Positions 47,289 to 57,309 of a DNA stretch of 64,000 nucleotides are shown here, in pieces (position 1 is the stretch's first letter; every line of letters starts with the position of its first letter). The DNA comes from Mercenaria mercenaria. Lineage: Eukaryota; Mollusca; Bivalvia; Venerida; Veneridae. The notes beneath the pieces were generated by a model, which saw only the letters and a list, made by a program, of their open reading frames with translations, searched no databases and was not told the origin of the DNA. The position numbers were made by a program, and so were the translations under genes. The stretch covers positions 69,259,001 to 69,323,000 of the forward strand of contig NC_069366.1 of assembly GCF_021730395.1 (NCBI RefSeq), given 5' to 3'.

Positions 47289-48710
47289 AAAGCAAAGACA
47301 AATATCAAACAGGGAATGCCACGTACCAAAAAACGTAGCCCACAGCACGCAGACGTGCACAACACAAACACACACAAAGCGAACATATGAGGACAAAACG
47401 AACAAACAAAGGAACACAGTAGGGCACCGCCTTGGAACGGTCAGTGGCAAAAACACCACTGGGGAAAAACACCACTGGGGAGCTTAAACCGGTTTATGGT
47501 GCGCACCCAACCTCACTCTTACCCCCACCATGTTCCAAAGACACGGGACAGTGTAAATAAAAGTAATCCCCTCCAGGTGAATCTCTAACACACGTAATAG
47601 AAACAAAAAGGCATGTAAAACACAAAAATGTTCTGGTATAAATATATAAAAAGCAAACCTTTAGTACCAAAAACGTATGTACTCAATGCCTTTTCAGAAG
47701 ACAGCGCAACAAGAGAAACACCCTTAAGGGCCTCACGAAACAGGCCAGAAGACAGATACCAAAACAGTTCAGTCCTGGTAGGATTTAAAAACTGCTTACA
47801 GAGTCCTCCCCCTCTTCCGTCAGACACAATCAAAGAGGGAAGCGTAGTGTCCAACTGTAAACGGGTTGAACACTAAACATGCGGTATGTCTCAAAACAGT
47901 TGGGTCGTAACCTCTTTTAATAAAACGTTTTATAATTTTACCAAATACATTTGGAAAATTACCATGACCCAAGATCTTACGAAGTTTGTAAAATAGAAAA
48001 GTGGAAACTCCACAGGTCGCTCAACACGACAAAAACGAAAATGTTGCTGGCCCGGTTTGATTGAGCCTGTCCATGGACGGTAGTGGAAATGCATGCTACC
48101 GTCCACGCCCTCTAGCCCCGGGTTGAGCAGAACTCAACATTTACACATGCTAGAAGTACAAAAACAATTTTAGAGACTGGAATTTACAAAGGGAATCTGA
48201 GGTTATGGAGCCTGCATATCACAGGAACTGCCAAAAGACAAAATTAAAAAGCAGGCACCATATCCAAGGGGTGATTATACAATACCCAAAGCTATGAAAG
48301 CGGGAGTATTGGAACCACCCAGGCCAAAATATTCATGCTGAGAAACTAAACAGTACCAATAACACGACATAAAAGTCGTGCTGAACGATCTGAGAAGATC
48401 CAAATATAACAGCCCTAACTGAATGTACGGGGAAACTTTTTACGGCCGTGACACGGCACAAACAACGCTGCTGTGATAATAAACTAGAAAAGTGGAAACT
48501 CAACAGGTCGCTCAACATGACATCCCCATAAAAACGGGTTTAGAAATACATTCCCGCAGAAGTGTCTTTAAATTACTATTGAATTTTAAAACTAAATCAG
48601 AATTACGATAGTAAAACTTAGCAAAATATTTACGCGATTTGTAATAACGGTAGCATTGCTGAAGAAGTTTACTTGTAATATATTGATTACGTTCACAAAC
48701 AAATCCACCA
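47289..48710 (-). mobile_element. Penelope-like element copy, minus strand, with internal insertion
   Basis: On the minus strand, 48,710-48,521 and 47,993-47,870 encode parts of the reverse transcriptase C-terminal region (NERNQYI, KFNSNLKTLL, GHGNFPNVF). 47,870-47,590 is the 3' UTR and 47,590-47,289 the 3' module. The ORF is interrupted by 47,994-48,520. The 5' part is missing. Confidence 0.8.
47994..48520. repeat. 527-bp insertion in the PLE ORF, bounded by direct copies of the structured-unit start
   Basis: It opens with the full 137-bp structured unit (47,994-48,130) and ends with a second copy of just its first 36 bp (48,485-48,520: tagaaaagtggaaactcaac, then aggtcgctcaacatgac). The middle 350 bp contains cacgacataaaagtcgtg, a small hairpin. 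This could be an LTR-like or tandem-dimer arrangement of the unit family. Confidence 0.6.
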
Positions 48711-48770
48711 TTAAAGCTGGAAAGTCGCCATATGACCTACCATGTGTCGGTGCGACGTTAAATCCAACAA
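48711..48770 (+). mobile_element. Isolated SINE family B tail
   Basis: attaaagctggaaagtcgcc, then atatgacctaccatg and gtcggtgcgacgttaaatcc: only the last 60 bp of SINE B, joined directly to the 5' truncation point of the minus-strand PLE. Confidence 0.75.
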
Positions 48771-48780
48771 CACATTGTCG

Positions 48781-48893
48781 TTGAATAAATCATTGTTTGG
48801 AGGTCAGATGCGAAGGAATTATATCACGAGGGCGCAGCCCGCCCGAGCGATATAATAATGCGCATCTGAACGACAAACAATGATTTTATTCAA
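48781..48893. mobile_element. 113-bp palindromic MITE
   Basis: Near-perfect palindrome: TTGAATAAATCATTGTTTGG at the left and CAAACAATGATTTTATTCAA at the right, with arms of about 55 bp meeting at a GC-rich centre (gcgcagcccgcccgag). Confidence 0.75.
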
Positions 48894-48915
48894 AAGAAAA
48901 TCACAAAATGAGATA

Positions 48916-49718
48916 CAGTCGAGTCCACTTAATACGAACTCGCTTGATACGAATTTTCGAATTAAACGAACAAAGTCCGAATTCCCCGGCCGAGTACTTC
49001 TATTTTCTTTTTAAAATTATTTCGGTAATAGCGAACTCGCTTGATACGAATAATCGGTAGATACGAACACATTTTGGAAGCCCCAATAAGCTTAAATATG
49101 ATACTTTTCCATCTTTTGATACGAATTAATTTTAGAAGTCGGGGCCGTTATAAAATGTGTTGAAAATAATAATGTGGTCAAGCTTGTGCCGCTTGGTAAT
49201 TGGACAATGGAGTAGTTCACACCTATTCACAAACACTCGATCCTTTGTGACTATCATGTCAATATAAAATAATTTAATCAATTAACAGGTCAATATTTAA
49301 AGAGGTGTAAATAATTTTAAACACATTATTGACGTTCTAGTGTCGGTAGGCTGTGTCTTCTAAAATATACAAACTTCCATACCTCTTAGAATGCTTGTTA
49401 TATAGTACAAGCAACAATGTTGGCGGTGGATACAATTTGGCGCTCTTGACCTCGACCGCACATTAAAATTTAAATTAAAACAGTTTTACCTGTTTAAGTA
49501 TGACTTTTCTTGAGTAATTTCAATGTTATCTGAATGAATTAACTTAATCAGTTTAAAACTATTAAATACTTTCTTGGAATCTATTCACCGATGATACCGG
49601 TGATACTGCCCAAATTGCTCGGACAAATTATCTAGTCATACATTCATTAATACGAATTTCGTTTGATACGAACATATTTCTTAGGTCCGGATGAGTTCGT
49701 ATAAAGCGAGTTTGACTG
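48916..49718. mobile_element. TA-flanked pogo/Tigger-like MITE
   Basis: It begins CAGTCGAGTCCACTTAATAC and ends with the inverted form (gttcgtataaagcgag, tttgactg), with TA at 48,914-48,915 and 49,719-49,720. The subterminal repeats of gatacgaa recur many times. No transposase frame is seen in 803 bp. CAGT(C/T)GA...CTCG termini with a TA target are typical of the pogo/Tigger group. Confidence 0.75.
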
Positions 49719-49861
49719 TATAGTATTTCGATTCTAACACGTTACCAAGGATTTTTATGTATATCCACGTCCGTCAAATATTTGCCTGTTAGTGTTTTTG
49801 TTGGTTTCTTTTCCAAATGCAGCTATGCCTTTTGACGCTATGACTTATATTTTTGTGTTTT

Positions 49862-49972
49862 ACATTACATGCCTTCTGTTGCCTTTACGTATGTTAGCGT
49901 TTTACCTGGAGGGGTAACTTTTATTTAAACTGTCTTGTGACTTTGGAACATAGTGGGTGTAAGAGTAACACA
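49862..49972 (+). mobile_element. PLE 3'-end fragment
   Basis: Short match to the 3' region: acatgccttctgttgcc, ttacctggagggg, tttatttaaactgtcttg, ggaacatagtggg. It stops at gtaagagtaa. Confidence 0.65.
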
Positions 49973-50032
49973 CCGTATAAACGACTGTACTCTTCCTTTT
50001 TGCGAGTTATCAAAACAATAAACTGAAAGCTA
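49973..50032. repeat. Repeat shared in inverse orientation with 53,065-53,130
   Basis: cgactgtactcttcctttttgcgag and tatcaaaacaataaactg here match the reverse complement of 53,065-53,130. In both places it touches a PLE 3' module. Confidence 0.6.
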
Positions 50033-50899
50033 AAAGTTGAAAAACAGAATTTTAAAGTGATTGATTTGCTTTGAAGGTACGTATATTTATGTTTTATTGG
50101 AAGTTGAACATGATTTTTTTTCTGTATATAATGTGTTAGTTTGATTACAGGTAGAATTATAGCAAAAAAACTCGATTGATCACTGAATTTGTCCAGAAAT
50201 TGTACATTGTTGGCGTCAAAAGTACATATTTTCTTGCTTGAAGAATGACCTACATGTAAATTCCACTGTTTTATGAATAAAGAAACAATACTAGTTTGGT
50301 AAAATAAAATAAAATCATTGATAAATTCTCCAGTTTGTTTATAACCGTCAATGAAAGAAGATTCGGTGTTATTTCCTGACTGTATGCATGCTTGCTCAAG
50401 AACTGTACATTCAGTGCTTGCAAGTTTCGTAAAAAGACTATGCCTGTTTGAGAGCGACTTATTTACAAAATATCGGCGTTTCTTATGCTCCTATAGTATT
50501 TCTTCATAATTATAACCCGCGAACAGTTTGAAGGAGGGTGGTATATAGCAGTCAACATGCGGTCTGTCTTTTAGGTATGTTTGTATATGTGACCTAATAA
50601 ATTTTGTCGTGCAATTACTTCTATACTATTACACCTACCTCTCTCAAAGTTTACACACAAACATCGGCAATAGGTAGTGACACTTAAAGGTGAATCAGGG
50701 TCTGTTTTTCGCGTCCGTGCCATAACTTCTTTATGCATTAAGGGATTCTGAAATAACTTGGCAAAAATGTTCACCATCATGAGATCACAATGAGACGATG
50801 TGTCGCACACAATACTATATTTTCTAGAATTTCAACCTAATGAAACCGATATATCATCGCACCTACAGTTAATAAGGTTTGAAAATATGAACAGTAGAT

Positions 50900-51715
50900 T
50901 TTTAGTGAAACGGCGCCTGTCTGGCGTCAACAATTTGACTGTCAACACTGTAGAGGTCATAATATTGGTCCAATCTTAATGAAACTTGGTCAGAATGTTA
51001 TCCTCAATAGAATCTTGGATGAACTCGATATTGGGTCATCTGGGCTCAAAAACTAGGTCACCAGATTAAATCAAAGGAAAAGGTTGTAAACAGTCTAGAG
51101 ATCACAATTTGGCCCAATCTTAATGAAACTTGGTCAGAATGTTACCCTCAATAGAATCTTGGACGAGTTCATTTAGGTTCAAACACTAGGTCACCAGGTC
51201 AAATCAAAGAAAAAGCTACATTTATTAATGAAACTCTTTTCAGAATGATACTTTTGATGATATTTAGGTCCAGTTCAAATCTGAGTCAGATGGGTCAAAA
51301 ACTTGGTCACCAGGTCAAATCAAAGGGAAAGCTAGTTAACACTGTAGAGGCCACATCTATGACCATATCGTAACGAAACTTTTGTCAGAATAATAATCTT
51401 GATAATCTATAGGTGACTTTTAAATCTGGGTCAACTGGGGTCGAAACCTAGGTCACCAAAATCAAAGGAAAAACCTGTTAACTCTCTAGAGGCCATAATT
51501 ATGGCAATATCTCTATGGAACTTGGTCAGAATGTTAATCTTGATGATCTTTATGCAAAGATCAAATCTTGGTCAAGTGGGGTCAAAAACCAGGTCACCTG
51601 TTTTGACATCAAAGGAAAATCTTATTAACACTCTAGAGGCCACATTTATGATTGTATCTCCATGACTCTTGGTCAGAAAGTCAACCTTGATGATCTTGAT
51701 GAAATTGAAACAAAG
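50900..51715. repeat. Tandem array of about 143-150 bp units, family H
   Basis: The core aacactgtagaggccac recurs near 50,943, 51,088, 51,336, 51,478 and 51,625, with gaaacttggtcagaatgtta and aaaaactaggtcaccagg(t). The spacing is about 145, with one unit decayed. A gacggacagacagacgg microsatellite remnant lies at about 52,172, possibly the 3' end of the element. Confidence 0.7.
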
Positions 51716-52239
51716 ACGAGGTACAACTCACGCAATATTTTAAACAACGGAAGTGGATTGAGCCAGGCTTAGCAATGAAAACGACTAAATCCGCAAAGAC
51801 AGATTCCCGGTGTGTGCAAGCGTTATCACTACCAAATGTAAATTATTTCAAATAGAAATAACGGTTATTCTTGACAGGTAGTAAACACGACGGCTGTACT
51901 ACTTGCGCACGGTATTTGTAACGATAACATGTTTATGTTATTATGAGAAAGGGGGAATCGGGTAGTGAAACCATTAGGCTATTTGTGACAAAATAGTTGT
52001 ACTACTTTTGAATCTTGTTGACTGATTTACCACGATGTAAACCATTAATTACTAATTAGGACTTAATCGACTTTTCCGATAATGTTTTCGTTATCGTTTT
52101 CTATCTATACATCCATTAGCAGAAGCTTGCGGGTGCAGTAGCTTTAAAACATCAGAGGATCATTTTGGTGAAAGACGGACAGACAGACGGAGGTCGATCT
52201 ATAGTCTCATCCTGTCTCATCTCATCGGTATTCTGAAAT

Positions 52240-52953
52240 CGTCAGGTAAAATTTCTTCGCGTGATTTCCATAGGGAGTCGACGGTTAATTTCTTGCATGA
52301 CATAGTAGGAACCCTGTGTAAACTTTCAGTTTCTAATTCTGTATCTTATGATAGTATATGTGTGTAAAACCAACGCTGAATATTTGCATGTAAACGATGC
52401 TGAAGCATTCAATTTATTATATAATTAAGTAGAATAGCGAGTCACAGACAGATAGTCACTGACTGATCAAAGGAGACAATTTTGTATGCATTTTTTTAAA
52501 TTTCCTTTACGACTTAAAAGGACATAAATCGCCTACTTTACTCGCAAGATGGAATACAGTTTCACTCGCAAATATGCGTTCAGATCAAATATCAAAATTG
52601 GCAAGTCAGCATACAATGAATGTTTTTTCACCGACTCGATAAAAATATATTTCATTCTAAAACGCAACAGATATGAAACATCTTATTTACATATAATTAT
52701 GGAGTATGCATACTTATTTCAGGAAACATCATGGATTATTGGATTACAAATAAATCTGACGTGTTATTCATCTGTTTCGCGACTTGGTCGAGTGAATTTT
52801 CATGCAATGAGTGTGATCAATCAACATGTTGTAAACATTACCTGTATATGTCATCTATCATATCATAATATACACATATTTATCTTAGACTTATCGTAAA
52901 CTTAAAAATACATACAATGTAAAGCAAAATAATTAATTTCAAGAAGAATTCTT
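52240..52953. other. Sequence with one unassigned open frame
   Basis: An open frame of 116 codons (52,549-52,899, + strand) does not resemble any family I know. It lacks clear splice borders and its codon use looks random. Not called as a gene. Confidence 0.3.
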
Positions 52954-53053
52954 ACTACCGTCCATGAACAGGCTCAATCAAACCGAGCCTGCAACATTTT
53001 CGTTTTTGTCGTGTTGGGCGATCTGTGGAGTTTCCACCTCTTTCTATTTTACC
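52954..53053 (-). repeat. 137-bp structured unit, partial copy
   Basis: On the minus strand it covers the 5' part: tggaaactccacag, the CAGGCTC/GAGCCTG hairpin and half of the CTACCGTCC hairpin. Confidence 0.75.
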
Positions 53054-53064
53054 TTCCGGGTGTC

Positions 53065-54100
53065 TGTTTATTGTTTTGATCACTCGCAAGAGGAAGAGGG
53101 GTAGTACAGTCGCTTATAGGGTGTGAGTAAGGTTAGGTGCACCATAAACCGGTTTAAACTCCCCACTGTATCCCTGTATTTGTTTGTTTTGTCCTTGTGT
53201 GTTTATTTTGTGTGTGTGTAGTGTGCGAGTGTTGAGTGAGGTTGGGTGCGCACCATAAACCGGTTTAAGCTCCCCAGTGGTGTTTTTGCCACTGACCGTT
53301 CCAAGGCGGTGCCCCACTGTGTTCCTTTGTTTGTTCGTTTTGTCCTAATGTGTTGGCTTTGTGTGTGCGCGCGTGTATGTGTGTTTGTGGTGTGCGCGTC
53401 TGCGTGCTGTGGTATTCGTTTTGGGGAGGCTGCGTTTTTGGTACATGGCATTCCCTGTTTGATATTTGTCTTTGTTTTTTTTTTTAATCGTGTGTGCCTT
53501 TGGGGAGGCTGCGTTTTTGGAACGTGGCTTTCCCTGCTGGATATTCTTCCTTGTTTTTTTTTTTTACATTACATGCCTTCTGTTGCCTTTGCGTATATAA
53601 GGGTTCCATCTGGCGGGGATAGTTTTTATTTACACTGTCTAGTGACTTTGGAACATGGTGGGGGTAAGAGTGATGTTAGGTGCACCATAAATAGAAAAAG
53701 TGGAAACTCCACAGGTCGCTCAACACAACAAAAACGAAAATGTTGCAGGCTCGGTTTGATTGAGCCTGTTCTTGGACGGTAGTGGAAATACATGCTACCG
53801 TCCACGCCCTCTAGCCCCGGGTTGAGCAGAACCGATTTAAACTCCCTAGTGGTGGTTTTGAGGAGGCTGAGTTTTTGGTGTGTGGCATTTCCTGTTTGAT
53901 ATTTGTCTTTGTTTTTTTTTGCCACGGACCGTTACAAGGCGGTGTCCCACTGAGTTCCTATATGTTTTTGTTTTGTCCTTCAGTGCTTTTTTTTGTGTGT
54001 GTTGTGTGCGAGTGTTGTTCTTGTGTGCCTTTGGGGAGGCTGCGTTTTTGGAACGTGGCTTTCTTTCCCTGTTGGATATTCTTCTATGTTTTAATAATTG
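53065..54100 (+). mobile_element. Cluster of nested PLE 3'-end fragments
   Basis: Several partial 3' modules follow each other: about 53,120-53,215, 53,233-53,483, 53,490-53,560 and 53,560-53,691, continued at 53,830. A short 3' tip (53,862-53,921) is inserted inside the last module between ggtggttttg and gccacggaccg, and the module resumes to 54,095. All are in plus orientation. The structured unit (53,692-53,829) is inserted in the last module as well. Confidence 0.7.
53692..53829 (+). repeat. 137-138 bp structured unit, free-standing insertion in a PLE 3' module
   Basis: The module reads caccataaa before and accgatttaaactccc after it, so the unit alone (138 bp) has been inserted. Stems: GTGGA/TCCAC, GCTCAAC/GTTGAGC, CAGGCTC/GAGCCTG and TGGACGGTAG/CTACCGTCCA are all perfect. 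Confidence 0.85.
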
Positions 54101-54429
54101 TGACGTCAGAACAGTGAATTGTTGTAAAATGACACGTAACTTTCAGCCTTATTTGTTGAACAGGAAAATCAATCAGGTCGTGTTCACCGAGTCTCAACGT
54201 AAGCGTTGACCGGTGGCATAATTACGTGCGAGCAGGGCGCTTTTTGTGGTAGTTTTAACCAGTCAAGGTAATGTTTTTCTTCGCAATGTTTTCATTATTA
54301 AAGCTTTGTTATTGGGAATTGGCCGAGGATGACCTACATTGAACACGCTTTTATGGGGATGTATCGAAATTTTCGTAACATTTGTAGATCTAGTTTTTTC
54401 TAACATTCAGGAAATATTCACTGAAAAAC

Positions 54430-54925
54430 ACGTATTTGCCTTGGAACGGTCAGTGGCAAAACCACCACTGGGGAGTTTAAACCGGTTTATGCTGCACCTA
54501 ACCTCACTCTTACCCCCATCATGTTCCCAAGTCACAAAGTAAAAGTAATCCCCGCTAGGTGAAACCCTAACATACGTACAGGCAACGGAAGGTATGTAAT
54601 GTAAAACACAAAGATGCCGTTGTAGATATAATATAAAAATGCAATCCTTTTAAACCTAAAACGCAAGTACTCAATGCCTTTGCAGAAGACAGAGCAACAA
54701 GAGAAACACACTTAAGGGCCCGACGAAAAAGGCCAGAAGACGGAAATCAAAATAGCCTAGTCCTGGTGGGATTTAAGAACTACTAATCAATAGAGTCCTC
54801 CACCTGATCCGTCACAAATCGAAGAGGAAAGCGTAGCGTCCAACTGTAAACGTGTTGAACACCAAACATGCGGTGTGTCTCAAAACAGTTTTGTCATATC
54901 CTCTTTTCATTAAACGTTTAAATAC
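54430..54925 (-). mobile_element. PLE 3' region, minus strand
   Basis: It runs on the minus strand from aaacgtttaatgaaaagagg (end of ORF) through ttgggtgttc-type UTR and gtggaggactc to the 3' module near 54,430. It abuts the LTR fossil at 54,931. Confidence 0.75.
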
Positions 54926-54930
54926 AATTG

Positions 54931-55313
54931 TGTCACAGGGTGAGAAAAATGTGCAGTCAGTCCGGGGCTCGAACCCTGGTCCCCTCGCTTATAGTGCGAG
55001 TGCTCTACCGACTGAGCTAACCGGCTGCCTGACACATCTTCTCCCCTAACGTGACCAAGTCCGTACCGTGACATACACCCCCACAAATTGGAAATTCATC
55101 CTTGAATTCCAGAAGTACATAATATTGCAAGCGTCGTAAGACTGACCAGGTAAGCATGCCACAGTCCCATGTTGGGCGCCAAATGTCACAGGGTGAGAAA
55201 AATGTGCAGTAAGTCCGGGGCTAACCGACTACCGACTGATTTAACCGCCTGCCTGACACATCTTCTCCCCTAACGTGACCAAGTCCGTACCGTACGTGAC
55301 ATACACCCCCACA
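54931..55313 (-). mobile_element. LTR-element fossil: solo-like LTR plus LTR with primer-binding site
   Basis: Two copies of a 130-155 bp LTR-like repeat lie at 54,931-55,085 and 55,184-55,313 (minus strand TGTGGGGGTGTATGTCAC ... CACCCTGTGACA). Next to the second, on the minus strand, is TGGCGCCCAACATGGGAC, a primer-binding site of the kind seen in Gypsy-group elements. The first repeat is flanked by AATTG on both sides. Only about 98 bp lies between the repeats and no coding part remains. It is a broken fossil or a miniature (TRIM-like) element; the family is probably Gypsy-like. The repeats differ, so it is not very recent. Confidence 0.65.
54956..55028 (-). other. tRNA-like sequence inside the LTR
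   Basis: The minus strand reads GCAGCCGGTTAGCTCAGTCG (A box TTAGCTCAGTCGG), an anticodon arm CTCGC-ACTATAA-GCGAG (perfect 5-bp stem, UAU anticodon position) and a T arm with GGTTCGAGCCC. The acceptor ends do not pair well, so a working tRNA gene is unlikely. It lies wholly inside the LTR-like repeat. The second LTR has only a damaged version. Confidence 0.6.
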
Positions 55314-55364
55314 CTGGCCACCAGTGTGGTGTGTTCTCTTTCTCTAGGGATGGGGCGTTTTAGC

Positions 55365-55605
55365 CTGTAAAGGCACAAAAACAAAATCTTAATAAATAAA
55401 CTATCGAGATAGAAAAAACTTCAGGCGCAAGCCATCAAGAATCTATTTCCAAATACATCGCCGAAATACATAAATATGATATGGAAAGATGCATGAAAAC
55501 ATGACAAAATGAATGCAATAACAATTACCTGTAAAGGCACAAAAACAAAATTATCGAGATAGAAAAAACTTCAGGCGTAAGCCATCAAGAATCTATTTCC
55601 AAGTG
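55365..55605. repeat. Direct repeat pair
   Basis: 55,365-55,445 and 55,527-55,605 share cctgtaaaggcacaaaaac, tatcgagatagaaaaaactt and agccatcaagaatctatttc. The family is unknown. They lie just beyond the second LTR. Confidence 0.65.
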
Positions 55606-55684
55606 CGCATGCGTGTAGTTACATCCGGGGAAAATTCAAATAATTGAGGCCCGGCATGCAAATCTTGTTAAGGCCTTTAATAAA

Positions 55685-56205
55685 CTGGTAAGTGTTTTAT
55701 GGGGATGTGGTTTACAAACTTCGTAACTGCGTTTTTGGTTCTAAAGGTTTGCTTTTTATATTTTTATACACGAGCATTTTTGTGTTTTACATGCCATGCC
55801 TTTTTGTTTCCATTACGTATGTTAGAGATTCAACTAGAGGAGATTACTTTTATTTACACTGTCCCGTGTCTTTGGAACATGGTGGGGGTAAGAGTGAGGT
55901 TGGGTGCGGACCATGAACCGGTTTTAGCTCCCCAGTGGAGTTTTTGCCACTGACCGTTCCAAGGCGGTGCCCCACTGTGTCCCTATGTTTGTTCGTATTG
56001 TCCTCTTGTGTAGGCTTTGTGTGTGTGCGCGTGTATGTGTTCATTTGTTTGTTCGTTTTGTCCTCGTATGTTGGCTTTGTGTGTGTGCACGTGTATGTGT
56101 GTGTGTTTGTGGTGTGCACGTCTGCGTGCTGTAGGTTTCGTTTTGGGGAGGCTGCGATTTTGGTACGTGGCATTCCCTGTTTGATATTTGTCTTTGTTTT
56201 TAGAA
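55685..56205 (+). mobile_element. PLE 3' end with internal deletion
   Basis: A short piece of ORF (tatggggatgtggtttac, aaacttcgtaa) is joined directly to the far 3' UTR (ctgcgtttttggttctaaag), skipping the end of the ORF, and then runs through the complete 3' module to gtttgatatttgtctttg. Confidence 0.75.
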
Positions 56206-56339
56206 AATGTTAGATGGATGAATGAAATGAAAATGATATAGGAATTCATATAGGATCGGGCTGTTTGGAAATAATACAAAATAATAACACATAAAGACAT
56301 TTCATATAATATATACACGGAACGAGGACAAAACAACAT

Positions 56340-56820
56340 AGACAAAATACTGATATTCAGTGGTTTTGGATCTCGTGACAATTGGAAAATTGCCATGACC
56401 CAAAATCTTACGAAAAGTAAAATAGAAAAAATGGAAACTCCACAGGTCGCTCAACACAACAAAAACGAAAATGTTGCAGGCTCGGTTTGATTGAGCCTGT
56501 TCATGGACGGTAGTTAAAATGCATGCTACCGTCCACGCCCTCTAGGGGCGGGTTGAGCATAACTCAACATTTACAAGTACAAAAAACAATTTAGAGACAT
56601 CCGCAGATGTGTTCATCTGTGCACATGGAACCCTCAATGCTACACTAGCGTGTAATTCCACGAAGAGCGGCGTATGGTCCCCAGTTAAAATAATGGATTT
56701 GCCCTAAACGAGAAAACAATGAGCAGAACTAAACAAACTGGAATTTAGAAAGGGGATCTGAGGTAAACCACATCCCCATAAAAAGCGGGTTTTGATATAC
56801 CTTCTCGCAGAAGTGAACCA
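56340..56820 (-). mobile_element. PLE ORF fragment, minus strand, interrupted by the structured-unit family
   Basis: 56,340-56,412 and 56,765-56,820 are ORF pieces (reverse complement of tgggtcatggcaattttcc, and of cttctgcgagaaggtatatc plus ggggatgtggtttac). The insertion 56,413-56,764 starts with the 137-bp unit. It falls at almost the same codon as the insertion at 47,994. Confidence 0.7.
56423..56559 (+). repeat. 137-bp structured unit
   Basis: It runs tagaaaaaatggaaactcc to gggttgagcat. The CAGGCTC/GAGCCTG hairpin and the GGACGGTAG/CTACCGTCC stem are kept. The GTGGA side of the first small hairpin has one change. Confidence 0.8.
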
Positions 56821-57309
56821 TTGTTTATTGCAGAATATACAGAGCTTGATTTCAGTGTTGTTATATTTTCTGGTCCTTTGGGATCATGGAGTCCATTCAA
56901 CATGTGTGTAATAGAGTTCCGCTTAAGCCAGTGCTAGGGACGTGAGAGGTGTTGCACATTTTATTACCTCTCATGGACAGACTCAATTAAACGAGTCTGC
57001 TATTATTCTTCTTGGTTGCATTCTTTGCTTCCAAAGGATCTTTTTACAGATTTTATTTCCTTTCTTGTTTAAATGGAAATCAAATCGAGTCATGTTAGAA
57101 CGGTTGATATATTTTGTAATTCAAGTCTGTTTGAACCTCGAAATTCATATGAGGGCCTAAGCATGAGCAAGTATTTATCTGTGTTTCATTAACTATTGTA
57201 TGTAAAGTAGGTAAAATGATGAGAATTTAAGACTATGTCAATAACGAATACACTGAATACGATCTGAGCTACATTGTAGCTCGGACATCTGTTGGGGCCT
57301 TATTGTTGA

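Noticed and set aside
52549-52899. 116-codon host gene
   Set aside because: No family resemblance, no splice context, and the composition is that of random AT-rich sequence.
53246-53782. 178-codon open frame
   Set aside because: It is translation of non-coding PLE 3' modules. Similar cysteine/valine-rich frames appear at every module copy.
54956-55028. Functional tRNA-Ile(UAU)
   Set aside because: The anticodon arm is perfect, but the acceptor ends do not pair, and the sequence lies inside a repeated LTR-like block.
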